A stretch of 39,936 nt of DNA from an uncultured Oscillospiraceae bacterium (GCA_944385435.1 CALWXG010000019.1:1-39936); one strand, 5' to 3'. Counted from the stretch's first letter, positions 22,772 to 31,428 are shown. Notes: generated by a model not told the origin, from the sequence alone. Numbers and translations: made by a program.

Positions 22772-23539
22772 ATGGTCAACTACCTGTATGCGGAATGGTA
22801 TAAGCTGCGGCGCCGGAAGTATCTGTGGATCACCGCCCTGATTGTGCTGGCGGCGGAGACTCTCATGTTCGCCGCCTATGGGATCCTCCACGACAGCCAG
22901 GCCGGGATGGACTTCCACACCGGCTGGACCAACCTGCTACCCCTGCTGTGGCTGGGCTTTTTCATGCCCCTACTCACCGGGGACATGGTGTTCGCCGACC
23001 AGTATAAAAACGGCACGCTGAAAAATGAGCTGTCTTTCGGCCTGAGTAGGGGGCTGGTCTACTGGGGCAAGCTGCTGACCCAGACGATTTTGTCCCTGGC
23101 CCTGTGCGCCCTGTTCGTGGGGTATTACTTTGCCGGGTGCTGGCTGCTGCCCCACGACCCGGCCCTGGACGCCCAGGCACTGGAGCTGGTGGGCCGGTGC
23201 CTGGCCACCGCCCTGCCTCTGTGGCTGGGCACCCAGGCCCTGGTGTGCTGTATGTATGTGTGCTTCCGCAGCGATCTGATTGGGGCCGTGGCGGCTGTGG
23301 CGCTTCAGGGCGGACTGCCGGTCATCTGCCTGATTGTCGGCGGGCTGGCTCAGGGTACTGTGGCGGGCCGCGGGGCGGAGCGGATGTACCGGCTGGCGCC
23401 CTGGGTGCTGCTGGACCGGACGCTGAACACTGCGGCGGACTGGGGCCTGTGTGCCCAGGCCTGGGCGGTGGGAATCGCCTGGTGGGTGATTTTTACCGCT
23501 GTGGGTCTGCTGGCCTTTTTCAGAAAGGAAATCCGGTGA
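22772..23539 (+). CDS. ABC-2 type permease 2 (LanE/G-like)
   Basis: A 255-aa membrane protein with six predicted helices, paralogous to permease 1 along its whole length: MVNYLYAEWYKLRRRKYLW at the start, DMVFADQYKNGTLKNE in the first loop, and the same final FFRKEIR-type C-terminus. An AGAGGAGG site precedes ATG 22772, 47 bases after permease 1. With the ATPase and permease 1 it completes a three-component exporter of the SpaFEG/NisFEG/CprABC kind. No lantibiotic precursor or modification enzyme was found, so defence against foreign peptides is more likely than self-immunity (inference). Confidence 0.9.
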   Translation: MVNYLYAEWYKLRRRKYLWITALIVLAAETLMFAAYGILHDSQAGMDFHTGWTNLLPLLWLGFFMPLLTGDMVFADQYKNGTLKNELSFGLSRGLVYWGKLLTQTILSLALCALFVGYYFAGCWLLPHDPALDAQALELVGRCLATALPLWLGTQALVCCMYVCFRSDLIGAVAAVALQGGLPVICLIVGGLAQGTVAGRGAERMYRLAPWVLLDRTLNTAADWGLCAQAWAVGIAWWVIFTAVGLLAFFRKEIR

Positions 23540-23579
23540 ACGCCGGATCATCACCTGCTGAGGGAAGGGGAAAGTGCGG

Positions 23580-24482
23580 ATGCAGATTGGAATCATTGTG
23601 ATATTGGCCGCCGTGTGTGCGATTTTGCTGATTGACCTGATCAGCCTGGAGCGGGGACTGCGCCGGGGCAGGCAGAAGATCCGGGAGCACATGGAGGGCA
23701 AATCTACTGCGCGGCTGACCTCGCCCTGCCCCAACGGGGCGGCGGAGGAGTTGTTCGAGACCATCAATGAGCTGCTGGAGCTGCGGCAGACGGAGCGGGC
23801 GGATTACCGCCGCAAGGAGCAGGACCTGCGCAGGCAGATCGCCGATGTGTCCCATGACCTGCGCACGCCGCTGACCTCCGTCCTGGGGTACCTTCAGCTG
23901 CTGGAAGAGGAGGATCTGACCCCGGAAAAGCGCGGGGAATATCTGGATGTGATCCGCAGCAGGGCGAACAACCTCCAGACCCTCATCACTTCCTTCTATG
24001 ACCTGTCCCGCATTGAGGGCGGGCAGTGGCAGCTGGAGCGGGAGCCGGTGGATCTGGGCAGGGAACTGGGAGATCAGCTGGCCATGGCCTATGAGCAGCT
24101 GGAGAGTCAGGGCATCCGGGTGGAGGTATCCATCCAGGAGGATTTGCCCCAGGTGTGGGGAGACCGGAAGGCGGTGGTGCGGGTGCTGTCCAATCTGCTC
24201 ACCAATGCGTACAAGCACGGCTCCGACTATCTGGCGGTCCGGGCCTGGCGGGAAAACGGAGCGGTGGCAACTTCTTTTTCCAATGGGGCCCGGGATATGA
24301 CTGCAGAGGATGCCTTCTATGTCTTTGATCGGTTCTATACCGCGGACCGCACCCGCTCGGGACAGAATACGGGGTTGGGCATGGCCATTGTCAAGGCCCT
24401 GGTTGAACAGATGGGACATCAGGTGTCCGCCTCACTGAAGGACGGAGAATTTACCGTGATTGTGACGTGGAAGTGCATATAG
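23580..24482 (+). CDS. Small sensor histidine kinase of the ABC cluster
   Basis: A 300-aa kinase with a single N-terminal membrane helix (about residues 3-21) and almost no extracytoplasmic region. The H-box VSHDLRTPLTS carries His92, the N-box is NLLTNAYKHG, and the ATP lid is GQNTGLGMAIV. Kinases of this form usually sense through a partner ABC transporter. The chosen start is ATG 23580, nine bases after GAAGGGG; a GTG at 23574 would be too close to that site. It is the last gene of the operon, followed by a terminator. Partner of the response regulator at 20235 by context. Confidence 0.92.
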   Translation: MQIGIIVILAAVCAILLIDLISLERGLRRGRQKIREHMEGKSTARLTSPCPNGAAEELFETINELLELRQTERADYRRKEQDLRRQIADVSHDLRTPLTSVLGYLQLLEEEDLTPEKRGEYLDVIRSRANNLQTLITSFYDLSRIEGGQWQLEREPVDLGRELGDQLAMAYEQLESQGIRVEVSIQEDLPQVWGDRKAVVRVLSNLLTNAYKHGSDYLAVRAWRENGAVATSFSNGARDMTAEDAFYVFDRFYTADRTRSGQNTGLGMAIVKALVEQMGHQVSASLKDGEFTVIVTWKCI

Positions 24483-24487
24483 AGCGG

Positions 24488-24518
24488 AAAACCGGGATGC
24501 TTTGCGCGCCCGGTTTTT
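24488..24518 (+). terminator. Terminator after the ABC/two-component operon
   Basis: Stem AAAACCGGG (24488-24496) with CCCGGTTTT (24509-24517), followed by T and G. The A-rich flank could let it act on both strands. Confidence 0.8.
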
Positions 24519-24579
24519 GCGATGTGTGGCTGGACAGAAAACGGGAGATGACAAAAAGAAAGGGAAACTTTTCCGAAAC

Positions 24580-24634
24580 TTAAGAAAACGTTCATACTCC
24601 TCTGCTTTACGCCGACGGCGGTTTGTGGTATGCT
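24580..24634 (+). promoter_or_regulatory. Promoter of the ArsC/Spx-like gene with TTAAGA box
   Basis: TTAAGA (24580-24585), five bases, TTCATAC (24591-24597), then -35 TTTACG (24606-24611), 17-base spacer and -10 TATGCT (24629-24634). The box starts 49 bases before the -10, against 48 bases in front of the ABC operon, so the same regulator probably acts on both. Confidence 0.6.
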
Positions 24635-24663
24635 GGAGAAAACTGACTGATGGAGGCAGAAGT

Positions 24664-25017
24664 ATGGAATTCATCTGTTACCAGAACTGTTCCACCTGCA
24701 AAAAAGCAGAGAAGTGGCTGAATGATCACGCGATTGCCTATGAGGCCCGGCCCATCCGGGAGCAGAATCCCAGCTACGAGGAGCTGGATGCCTGGAGCCA
24801 GGAGAGCGGGCTGCCGCTGAGACGGTTTTTCAATACCAGCGGACAGCAGTACCGCGCCCTGGGCCTGAAGGACAAACTGGACGGCATGAGCCGGGAGGAA
24901 CAGCTGCGTCTGCTCTCCTCGGACGGGATGCTGGTCAAGCGGCCCCTGCTCATCGGGCCCGGCGTGGTGCTGGTGGGATTCCGACCGGAGCAGTGGGAGG
25001 AAACCCTGCTGAAGTGA
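24664..25017 (+). CDS. ArsC/Spx-family thioredoxin-fold protein
   Basis: A 117-aa protein of the ArsC/Spx/YffB family. The CXXC redox motif is NCSTCKK (Cys9 and Cys12), the central helix region follows, and the conserved Arg sits in LVKRPLLI. Members are arsenate reductase-like proteins (YffB) or Spx-type regulators that bind RNA polymerase. The C-terminus PEQWEE fits the YffB/ArsC-like branch. GGAGG lies ten bases before the ATG. It may share the envelope-stress box with the ABC operon, which would fit an Spx-like stress role, but this is inference. The P-type ATPase gene follows after 37 bases and may be cotranscribed. Confidence 0.9.
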   Translation: MEFICYQNCSTCKKAEKWLNDHAIAYEARPIREQNPSYEELDAWSQESGLPLRRFFNTSGQQYRALGLKDKLDGMSREEQLRLLSSDGMLVKRPLLIGPGVVLVGFRPEQWEETLLK

Positions 25018-25054
25018 CGCAGACGATTTTATCACATCAAAGGACGGTTCAGGA

Positions 25055-27574
25055 ATGGGACAGGCACAATATCAGCGACAACCAGATCGGCACAAGCGGG
25101 AGGAGCTGCCTGCGCGCAGGAGCCGGAAGGCGCCGGCGCAGCCGGAGGAAACGGTGGTCTCCCGCAGAAAAATAGAGCGGATCTTTCCGGATCCGAAGCA
25201 GGGGCTGAGCTGTGCCCAGGCCTCTGAGCTGCTGGCCAACGGATACGGAAATGAGGCGGTGGCATCCAATGCCAAGACTACAAAGCAGATTGTCCGGGAG
25301 AACACCCTGACGTTCTTCAACCTGGTGTTTGTGGTGCTGGCGGTGCTGCTGGTGATTGCGGGAAATTTCCGGGATATGCTGTTTCTGGTCATTGCCGCGC
25401 TGAACTCCCTGATCGGCATTGTTCAGCAGCTGCGCTCCCGGGCTACGCTGGAAAAGCTGAACCTGATTTCCGAATCCCGGGTCAAGGTGCTGCGGGACGG
25501 CCAGCTGGGCACGGTACCCCTGCACAAACTGGTCCGTGAGGACATTGTGGAGCTGGGAGCGGGGGATCAGATCCCCGCCGACGGGCCCGTCATGTCCGGC
25601 CAGGTGACGGTGAACGAGGCCCTCATCACCGGTGAGGCGGATCCCATCACCAAAAATCCCGGGGACAAGCTGCTCTCCGGCAGCTTTGTGGTGTCCGGCA
25701 AATGCAGGGCCCGGATGGACCACGTGGGGGCGGAGAGCTATGCCTCCCGGCTGGCCCTGGAGGCCAAGGCTGATCAGGGCGCTGGCAAATCCCAGATGAT
25801 GCAGTCCCTGGACCGGCTGATCCGGGTGATCGGCTTTGCCCTCATTCCCATCGGCATTGCCCTGTTCTGGAACGAGTTTGTGGTGCAGGAGGGGAGCTTT
25901 TCCGAGTCGGTAAGCTCTGTGGTGGCCGCCCTCACCGGCATGATCCCTGAGGGGCTCTACCTGCTCACCAGCGTGGCTTTGGCCGTCTCTGTGATGCGCC
26001 TGGCCCAGCGCAAGACCCTGGTCCACGAGATGAGCGCGGTGGAGACCCTGGCCCGGGTGGACGTGCTGTGCGTGGACAAGACGGGCACCATCACCCTGCC
26101 GGAGATGTCGGTTCAGGACGTGGTGTGCCTGGACGAGGAGGAGTATCCCAGTGCCAAGGTGGAGGAAATCCTCAACGCCTATTACCGTGTGATGGACGCG
26201 GACAACGACACTGCCCGGGCGATGGCGGAACGGTTTGACAAGCCCTCTCCCTGGCAGGCGGAGCGCACGGTGCCCTTTACCTCTGCCAACAAGTGGTCCG
26301 CGGTGGTGTTCCGGGGACATGGCTCCTACGTGGTGGGGGCGCCGGAGTTCATTCTTCAGGAGGACTACAAACACATTCAGCCCCTGGTGGCCCCCTATCA
26401 GGCCCAGGGCAACCGTGTGCTGCTGCTGGCCAAATGCGATACCCCGCCCACCGCAGACGGGCTGAGCGGAATCATCCAGCCGGTCGCCCTGGCGGTGCTG
26501 GCCAACCCCATCCGGCCGGAGGCGCCGGACACCTTCCGGTATTTTACCCAGCAGGGAGTCCATGTGAAGGTGATCTCCGGCGACAACCCGGAGACGGTAT
26601 CCCAGGTGGCCCAGCAGGCGGGCATTGAGGGGGCGGACCGGTTTGTGGACGCAGCCAGCCTGCGCCAGCCGGAGGACTATGACCGGGCGGTGCGGGAGTT
26701 CACCGTGTTTGGCCGGGTGACGCCGGACCAGAAGCGGAAGCTGGTGAAAGCCCTGCAGAAGGCGGGGCACACCGTGGCCATGACCGGAGACGGCGTCAAC
26801 GATGTGCTGGCCCTGAAGGACGCCAACTGCGGCATTGCCATGGCCTCCGGCTCCGAGGCCGCCTGCCAGGTGGCCCAGCTGGTGCTACTGGACTCCAACT
26901 TCGCCGCCATGCCCCACGTGGTGGAGGAGGGGCGGCGGGTGATCAACAACATCCAGCGCTCGGCGGCCCTGTACCTGGTGAAGAATATCCTGTCCTTCTT
27001 CCTGTCCCTCATCACCCTGTTCGCCGGCTTCCCCTATCCCTTCAACCCCATTCAGATCACCCTGATCAGCGCGCTGACCATCGGAATCCCCTCTTTCGTG
27101 CTGGCTCTGGAGCCCAACCACGAGATGGTGCGGGGCAAGTTCATGCAGAATGTGCTGCGCCGCGCCCTGCCGGGAGGCCTGACCAACATTGTGCTCATTG
27201 TGGGCATCGAACTGTTTACCATGGCCTTCACCTTTGAGCGGGCGACACTGTCCACCCTGGCCACCATCATTATGGGCGAGGTGGGACTGTTGGTGCTCTA
27301 CTATATCTCCAAGCCCATGGACTGGAAGCGCTGGCTGCTGCTGGGGTCCATGGCCACCGCCTTTGTGGTGATTGTGCTGGGCTTCGGCTCTTTCTTCGAG
27401 ATTACCCCCCTGGACTTCCAGTCCGGTCTGGTGATTGTGGTATTCCTCATGCTGACGCCGTCGGTGATCTGGGTCTTCGAGCGGCTGTTTGAGCTGGGAG
27501 AGAACATCCTGGGTATCTGGTCCGGACGCCGGGCGGAACACAGGAAGCGGAGGGCGGCCCGCACAGGCAGGTAA
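25055..27574 (+). CDS. Cation-translocating P-type ATPase, CtpE-like
   Basis: An 839-aa membrane pump. The actuator motif ITGEADP is at 191-197, the phosphorylation motif DKTGT at 341-345 (Asp341), and the hinge motif GDGVND is in the second half. About ten helices are predicted. The fourth helix contains MIPEGL (297-301 region) in place of the PEGLP of most Ca2+ pumps. This variant is known from the CtpE group, for which calcium uptake has been proposed in mycobacteria. A basic, Arg/Pro-rich cytoplasmic N-terminal extension of about 40 residues precedes the core. The ion is not certain. The start has only a weak Shine-Dalgarno (AGGA). A 17-bp terminator closes the unit. Confidence 0.9.
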   Translation: MGQAQYQRQPDRHKREELPARRSRKAPAQPEETVVSRRKIERIFPDPKQGLSCAQASELLANGYGNEAVASNAKTTKQIVRENTLTFFNLVFVVLAVLLVIAGNFRDMLFLVIAALNSLIGIVQQLRSRATLEKLNLISESRVKVLRDGQLGTVPLHKLVREDIVELGAGDQIPADGPVMSGQVTVNEALITGEADPITKNPGDKLLSGSFVVSGKCRARMDHVGAESYASRLALEAKADQGAGKSQMMQSLDRLIRVIGFALIPIGIALFWNEFVVQEGSFSESVSSVVAALTGMIPEGLYLLTSVALAVSVMRLAQRKTLVHEMSAVETLARVDVLCVDKTGTITLPEMSVQDVVCLDEEEYPSAKVEEILNAYYRVMDADNDTARAMAERFDKPSPWQAERTVPFTSANKWSAVVFRGHGSYVVGAPEFILQEDYKHIQPLVAPYQAQGNRVLLLAKCDTPPTADGLSGIIQPVALAVLANPIRPEAPDTFRYFTQQGVHVKVISGDNPETVSQVAQQAGIEGADRFVDAASLRQPEDYDRAVREFTVFGRVTPDQKRKLVKALQKAGHTVAMTGDGVNDVLALKDANCGIAMASGSEAACQVAQLVLLDSNFAAMPHVVEEGRRVINNIQRSAALYLVKNILSFFLSLITLFAGFPYPFNPIQITLISALTIGIPSFVLALEPNHEMVRGKFMQNVLRRALPGGLTNIVLIVGIELFTMAFTFERATLSTLATIIMGEVGLLVLYYISKPMDWKRWLLLGSMATAFVVIVLGFGSFFEITPLDFQSGLVIVVFLMLTPSVIWVFERLFELGENILGIWSGRRAEHRKRRAARTGR

Positions 27575-27599
27575 GGGCCTGCGGGCATGAGACAAGGTT

Positions 27600-27639
27600 A
27601 AAAATTGACCGGCTCCCGGGAAGGAGCCGGTCAATTTTT
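27600..27639. terminator. Bidirectional-looking terminator after the P-type ATPase
   Basis: A perfect 17-bp inverted repeat (27600-27616 with 27623-27639) with a 6-base loop, five As on the left and five Ts on the right. Confidence 0.92.
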
Positions 27640-27691
27640 GGTACAGGACTGTAAAATCTTGGCGATTTTCAGCTGCAAGCCGTGAATTTTA

Positions 27692-27720
27692 TTGCTTTTC
27701 CAGACGGAATACGGTACAAT
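27692..27720 (+). promoter_or_regulatory. Promoter of the DUF975 gene
   Basis: -35 TTGCTT (27692-27697), 17-base spacer, -10 TACAAT (27715-27720). Confidence 0.75.
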
Positions 27721-27749
27721 ATGGCCAGAGAAAAGAAGGGAGTGTTTCG

Positions 27750-28970
27750 ATGGAATACCAGAGAGCACAATTGAAACAGAACGTAAAGAGAGCCATGAAG
27801 GTCACCCGGCCCAGGCCCATTTGGATCACGTTGCTGTATATGGTGGTGGCGGGATTGGGCGCCTGGCTCATCCAGACCCTGCTCAGCGGCCTGAACTGGA
27901 CCGGCAGCATTCTTGCGCAGTATTTTGCACTGGTCAGCCAGGGCTGGAGTGCGGAAGAGGCGACGCAGGCCCTGCTGGCCTGGCTGCTGAGGGATGCGGG
28001 CGGACTGCTGGGAATGGCCATATTGGGATCCGCGGTGATCTCCTTCGTGGTGTACCTGTGGCGCAGTCTGATGCTGGTGGGATATGAGGGCTACTGTCTG
28101 GACATGGTCCGGGGCAGGCAGCCCGGAGTAGCCACTCTGTTCCGTGCATTCCCCCGGGCCGGCGGCGTGCTGGTGACCCGGATTCTCAGCGGAGTGTTTT
28201 CCTTCCTTTGGTCGCTGCTGTTTACCCTGGGCATGATTGTCGTGATGATTCTGGGCGCCGGCCTGGCCACCGCGGTGCCCTTCCTGGGTGTGATCCTCAT
28301 GCTGGCCGGCATGGTCGCCTATGTGGTGGGCCTCATCTGGGTCACTCTGCGCTATTCCCTGGCAGACTACGCCCTGCTGGACGGCACCTCCGGCCTGGAG
28401 GCTATCCGCACCAGCAAGCGGCTGATGAAGGGCAACTACCGCCGGCTGTTCGTCCTGGAGCTGTCCTTTATCGGCTGGTATCTGATTATGTTTGCCGTGA
28501 TTTTTGTGGGCGCCTTGATCCTGGGCGGCATAATGGTCGGTGTGGGGGGAGCCTATGTGTCGGCATATGGCGACCTCAATCTGGGCGGAGTGATGGCGAT
28601 GATAGGAATCGTCTGGGTGGTTTTTTTCATCATTATGATTGCGGTGCTGATTATCAGCGTCTGGCTTACCCCGTATATCACCGGCTCCATCGCCTCGTTC
28701 TATGACTTCCTCCGGAGCAAGCAGGAACACGCGCCCTGGGTTGGCGGAGGAAACGGCGGCGGACAGCGGGATCCCTGGGGGAGAGAGCGCCAGGAGCAGC
28801 AGGATCCCTGGGACTACTCCTCCTACTCCTGGTCCGGGCAGCCGGGGCAATCCGGCCAGTCCGGAGATGCGGGCCAAAACTGGCAGCCGCCTCAGCCGCC
28901 CCGGAACGGGGAACAGTCCGGCGACTCCAAGGATACCCCGCCCAGAGGGCCGAATTATCCCAAGTATTAA
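27750..28970 (+). CDS. DUF975 family membrane protein with Gly/Gln/Pro-rich tail
   Basis: A 406-aa polytopic protein. About six hydrophobic segments span residues 25 to 310, with the DUF975 hallmarks RYSLADYALLD, a SKRLMKGNYRRLFVLELSF segment and IGWYLI. The last 85 residues are disordered and rich in Gly, Gln, Ser, Pro and Trp-containing repeats (QRDPWG, QQDPWD), an unusual extension for the family. The function of DUF975 proteins is unknown. A GGGAGTG site precedes the ATG, and the gene has its own promoter. It lies 56 bases before icd, but the two products have no evident link. Confidence 0.88.
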   Translation: MEYQRAQLKQNVKRAMKVTRPRPIWITLLYMVVAGLGAWLIQTLLSGLNWTGSILAQYFALVSQGWSAEEATQALLAWLLRDAGGLLGMAILGSAVISFVVYLWRSLMLVGYEGYCLDMVRGRQPGVATLFRAFPRAGGVLVTRILSGVFSFLWSLLFTLGMIVVMILGAGLATAVPFLGVILMLAGMVAYVVGLIWVTLRYSLADYALLDGTSGLEAIRTSKRLMKGNYRRLFVLELSFIGWYLIMFAVIFVGALILGGIMVGVGGAYVSAYGDLNLGGVMAMIGIVWVVFFIIMIAVLIISVWLTPYITGSIASFYDFLRSKQEHAPWVGGGNGGGQRDPWGRERQEQQDPWDYSSYSWSGQPGQSGQSGDAGQNWQPPQPPRNGEQSGDSKDTPPRGPNYPKY

Positions 28971-29026
28971 TTGCGCCGGAACCGGGAAAGCAGTGTCCTG
29001 TGGCGTTTGAAAGGAAGTAAAGACCC

Positions 29027-30226
29027 ATGAGCAAGATCAACATGAAGACACCTCTGGTGGAGATGGACGGGGACGAGATGACCCGCATCCTCTGGCAGCA
29101 GATCAAGGAGGAGCTGCTGGAGCCCTATGTCGAGCTGAAGACGAAATACTATGATCTGGGGCTGCCCAACCGGGAGGCCACCGGCGATCAGGTCACCGTG
29201 GACGCCGCCCAGGCCACCAAGAAATACGGCGTGGCGGTGAAGTGTGCCACCATCACCCCCAACGCCCAGCGGGTGGAGGAGTACAAGCTCTCCCAGATGT
29301 GGAAGTCTCCCAACGGCACCATCCGGGCCATCCTGGACGGCACGGTGTTCCGCGCCCCCATCATGGTGAACGGCATCTCCCCGGTGGTGAAGAACTGGAA
29401 GCAGCCCATCACCATCGCCCGTCACGCCTTTGGCGACGTGTACAAGGCCACGGAGTACCGGGTGACCGGCCCGGGGAAGGCGGAGCTGGTGTTCACCGCC
29501 GCCGACGGCACGGAGCACCGCCAGACCATCCAGGACTTCCAGGGCCCCGGCGTGCTCCAGGGCCAGTTCAACCTGGATCGGTCCATCACCTCCTTTGCCC
29601 GCTCCTGCTTCCAGTATGCCCTGGATACCAAGCAGGATCTGTGGTTCTCCACCAAGGACACCATCTCCAAGCAATATGACCACACCTTCAAGGACATCTT
29701 CGCAGACCTGTATGAGAAGGAGTACAAGGCCCGCTTCCAGGAGAAGGGGATCACCTACTTCTACACCCTCATTGACGACGCGGTGGCCCGGGTCATCCGC
29801 TCCCAGGGGGGCTTTATCTGGGCCTGCAAGAACTACGACGGGGACGTGATGAGCGACATGGTGTCCACCGCCTTCGGTTCCCTGGCCATGATGACCAGCG
29901 TGCTGGTGTCCCCGGAAGGCAACTATGAGTACGAGGCCGCCCACGGCACCGTCACCCAGCACTACTACCGCTATTTGAAGGGGGAGCAGGTGTCCACCAA
30001 CCCCATGGCCACCCTGTTTGCCTGGACGGGGGCCCTTGCCAAGCGGGGTGAGCTGGACGATATTCCGGAGCTGACCGCCTTTGCCCAGAAGCTGGAGCGG
30101 GCCGCCATCGACACCATTGAGTCCGGTGTCATGACCGGCGACCTGGCCGGCCTGTGGGAGGGGGAGAAGCCCGCACAGAAGGTGACCGGGCTGGAGTTCC
30201 TCCGGGCCATCCGGACTCGGATCTGA
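29027..30226 (+). CDS. icd: NADP-dependent isocitrate dehydrogenase, eukaryote-type
   Basis: Oxidises isocitrate to 2-oxoglutarate and CO2, giving NADPH and the carbon skeleton for ammonium assimilation. A 399-aa enzyme of the roughly 400-residue homodimeric clade shared with eukaryotic IDH1/2. The substrate loop SPNGTIRAILDGTVFRAP, the metal-binding NYDGDVMSDM segment and the NADP motif AAHGTVTQHYYRY are clear. A GAAAGGAAG site precedes the ATG. In an anaerobe it probably supplies 2-oxoglutarate for glutamate, linking it functionally, though not physically, to the Amt-PII fusion. It ends in a terminator. Confidence 0.97.
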   Translation: MSKINMKTPLVEMDGDEMTRILWQQIKEELLEPYVELKTKYYDLGLPNREATGDQVTVDAAQATKKYGVAVKCATITPNAQRVEEYKLSQMWKSPNGTIRAILDGTVFRAPIMVNGISPVVKNWKQPITIARHAFGDVYKATEYRVTGPGKAELVFTAADGTEHRQTIQDFQGPGVLQGQFNLDRSITSFARSCFQYALDTKQDLWFSTKDTISKQYDHTFKDIFADLYEKEYKARFQEKGITYFYTLIDDAVARVIRSQGGFIWACKNYDGDVMSDMVSTAFGSLAMMTSVLVSPEGNYEYEAAHGTVTQHYYRYLKGEQVSTNPMATLFAWTGALAKRGELDDIPELTAFAQKLERAAIDTIESGVMTGDLAGLWEGEKPAQKVTGLEFLRAIRTRI

Positions 30227-30240
30227 GCAGAAAAAAGCGA

Positions 30241-30293
30241 ATGCCCTCCGGCAGACTGTGCACAGGGACGGTCTGCCGGGGGGCATGGTTTTT
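30241..30293 (+). terminator. Terminator after icd
   Basis: A 16-bp stem (30241-30256 with 30271-30286, one G-T pair) followed by GGTTTTT. The rest of the gap to 30424 holds no gene; it carries the terminator of the convergent lipase gene. Confidence 0.88.
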
Positions 30294-30394
30294 AACGAAT
30301 TGTAATTCGGTATATTTTTGCCCGGCGCTTTTCGAGGTGCTGTCAAGAGCGGCGGCCAGTTACCATATCTGGAAGGGCTGCGCGTTGATCCCAC

Positions 30395-30428
30395 AGAAAA
30401 ACGATTGACCCGTTTTTTATGGGGTCAA
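30395..30428 (-). terminator. Terminator of the patatin-like gene, overlapping its stop codon
   Basis: Minus-strand TTGACCC (30428-30422) pairs with GGGTCAA (30411-30405) across an A-rich loop, followed by ATCGTTTTT. Confidence 0.6.
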
Positions 30429-31348
30429 GGTTGGGGAACTGGCTGCGCAGACCGGGAGAGAAATTCTGTCAGCTCTGCCTGTCGGGCCTGAAAATCCTGC
30501 AGGCCGAGGGCATACAGCTCCCGCTCTGCCTCCTCTTTCATGGAGTAGGTGCCCACATGGATCGGGCGGCTGGGGGCAAAGACAAAGGCCTGGCCGGAGC
30601 GCTCCAGGGCGAACACTTCCTTCAGATTTTCGTTGTAGGTAAGGTGCCTGTGGTCGATGGCGGCCACAATCTTGGGGTAGTTCCGGCAGGCGCGGGCGTA
30701 CAGGAACCGCATGCCCTGGGGTTTTCGGACATATCCCCGGGGCTTGGAGAGCAGGACAACCAGCCGGCTGCACCCGTCACTTAGCGCATGAGAGACGGGA
30801 ATCGCCTCCGAGATACCTCCGTCGAAGTAGGGGATGCCGTTGAGTTCCACCGGCTTGCACACCGCCGGAATGGCGCTGGAAGCCATGACCAGGCGGTAGT
30901 CGTCCTGCCGGAGGGTTTCCTTGCCGTAGTATTCTGCCTTGCCGGTGAGAGCATTGGTGACCACAACCTGATATTCCGTCGGGTTGTCCATCAGAGCCTG
31001 AAAGTTCAGCGGGTCTTTCCCTGTAGAGCGGGTGAGGGTGCCGTAAATGTACTGCAGGCCAAACAGGCTGCCGGTCTTGCGCAGACTTTTCAGACCGAAG
31101 TACTCCGGGGAATGAATGTGCTGGGTGAAAAACCGAAGGTTTCGGCCCCGCTGCCCAGCCAGGTAAGAGGCCAGGTTGCCAGCTCCGGCGGAGACTCCGA
31201 TGCAGTAGTCAAAAGTAATTTGATGGTCCAGGAAGGCGTCCAGGATTCCGGCGTTGTAGGCGCACTTCATTCCGCCGCCCTCCACGACCAGTCCGATTTT
31301 TTCTGAGGTTTTCACGGGATCTTGGGCTTGCGTCCACGGCGGGTGCAC
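30425..31348 (-). CDS. Patatin-like phospholipase
   Basis: A 307-aa serine acyl hydrolase of the patatin/RssA type. The oxyanion hole GGGMKCAY is at about 24-31, the nucleophile elbow GVSAGAG carries Ser53, and the dyad Asp176 is in YFDGGISEAIP. No signal peptide is seen, so it is probably cytoplasmic, acting on phospholipid or lysophospholipid acyl esters. The chosen start is GTG 31348, seven bases after an excellent AAAGGAGG site; a later GTG at 31315 lacks a site and the open frame upstream overlaps the end of the helicase gene region. It is 80 bases downstream of the helicase gene on the same strand. Confidence 0.92.
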   Translation of the reverse strand: MHPPWTQAQDPVKTSEKIGLVVEGGGMKCAYNAGILDAFLDHQITFDYCIGVSAGAGNLASYLAGQRGRNLRFFTQHIHSPEYFGLKSLRKTGSLFGLQYIYGTLTRSTGKDPLNFQALMDNPTEYQVVVTNALTGKAEYYGKETLRQDDYRLVMASSAIPAVCKPVELNGIPYFDGGISEAIPVSHALSDGCSRLVVLLSKPRGYVRKPQGMRFLYARACRNYPKIVAAIDHRHLTYNENLKEVFALERSGQAFVFAPSRPIHVGTYSMKEEAERELYALGLQDFQARQAELTEFLSRSAQPVPQP

Positions 31349-31428
31349 AGCCCGGCCTCCTTTCTGAGGGTAGAGTGGGGTCTGTGCGGCAGGACATGGT
31401 GGGGCTGCCGCAGGAAACAGGCAGGGCG

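Noticed and set aside
25049-26770. A 573-codon minus-strand open frame opposite the P-type ATPase
   Set aside because: It is antisense to a clear P-type ATPase and is low-complexity in character.
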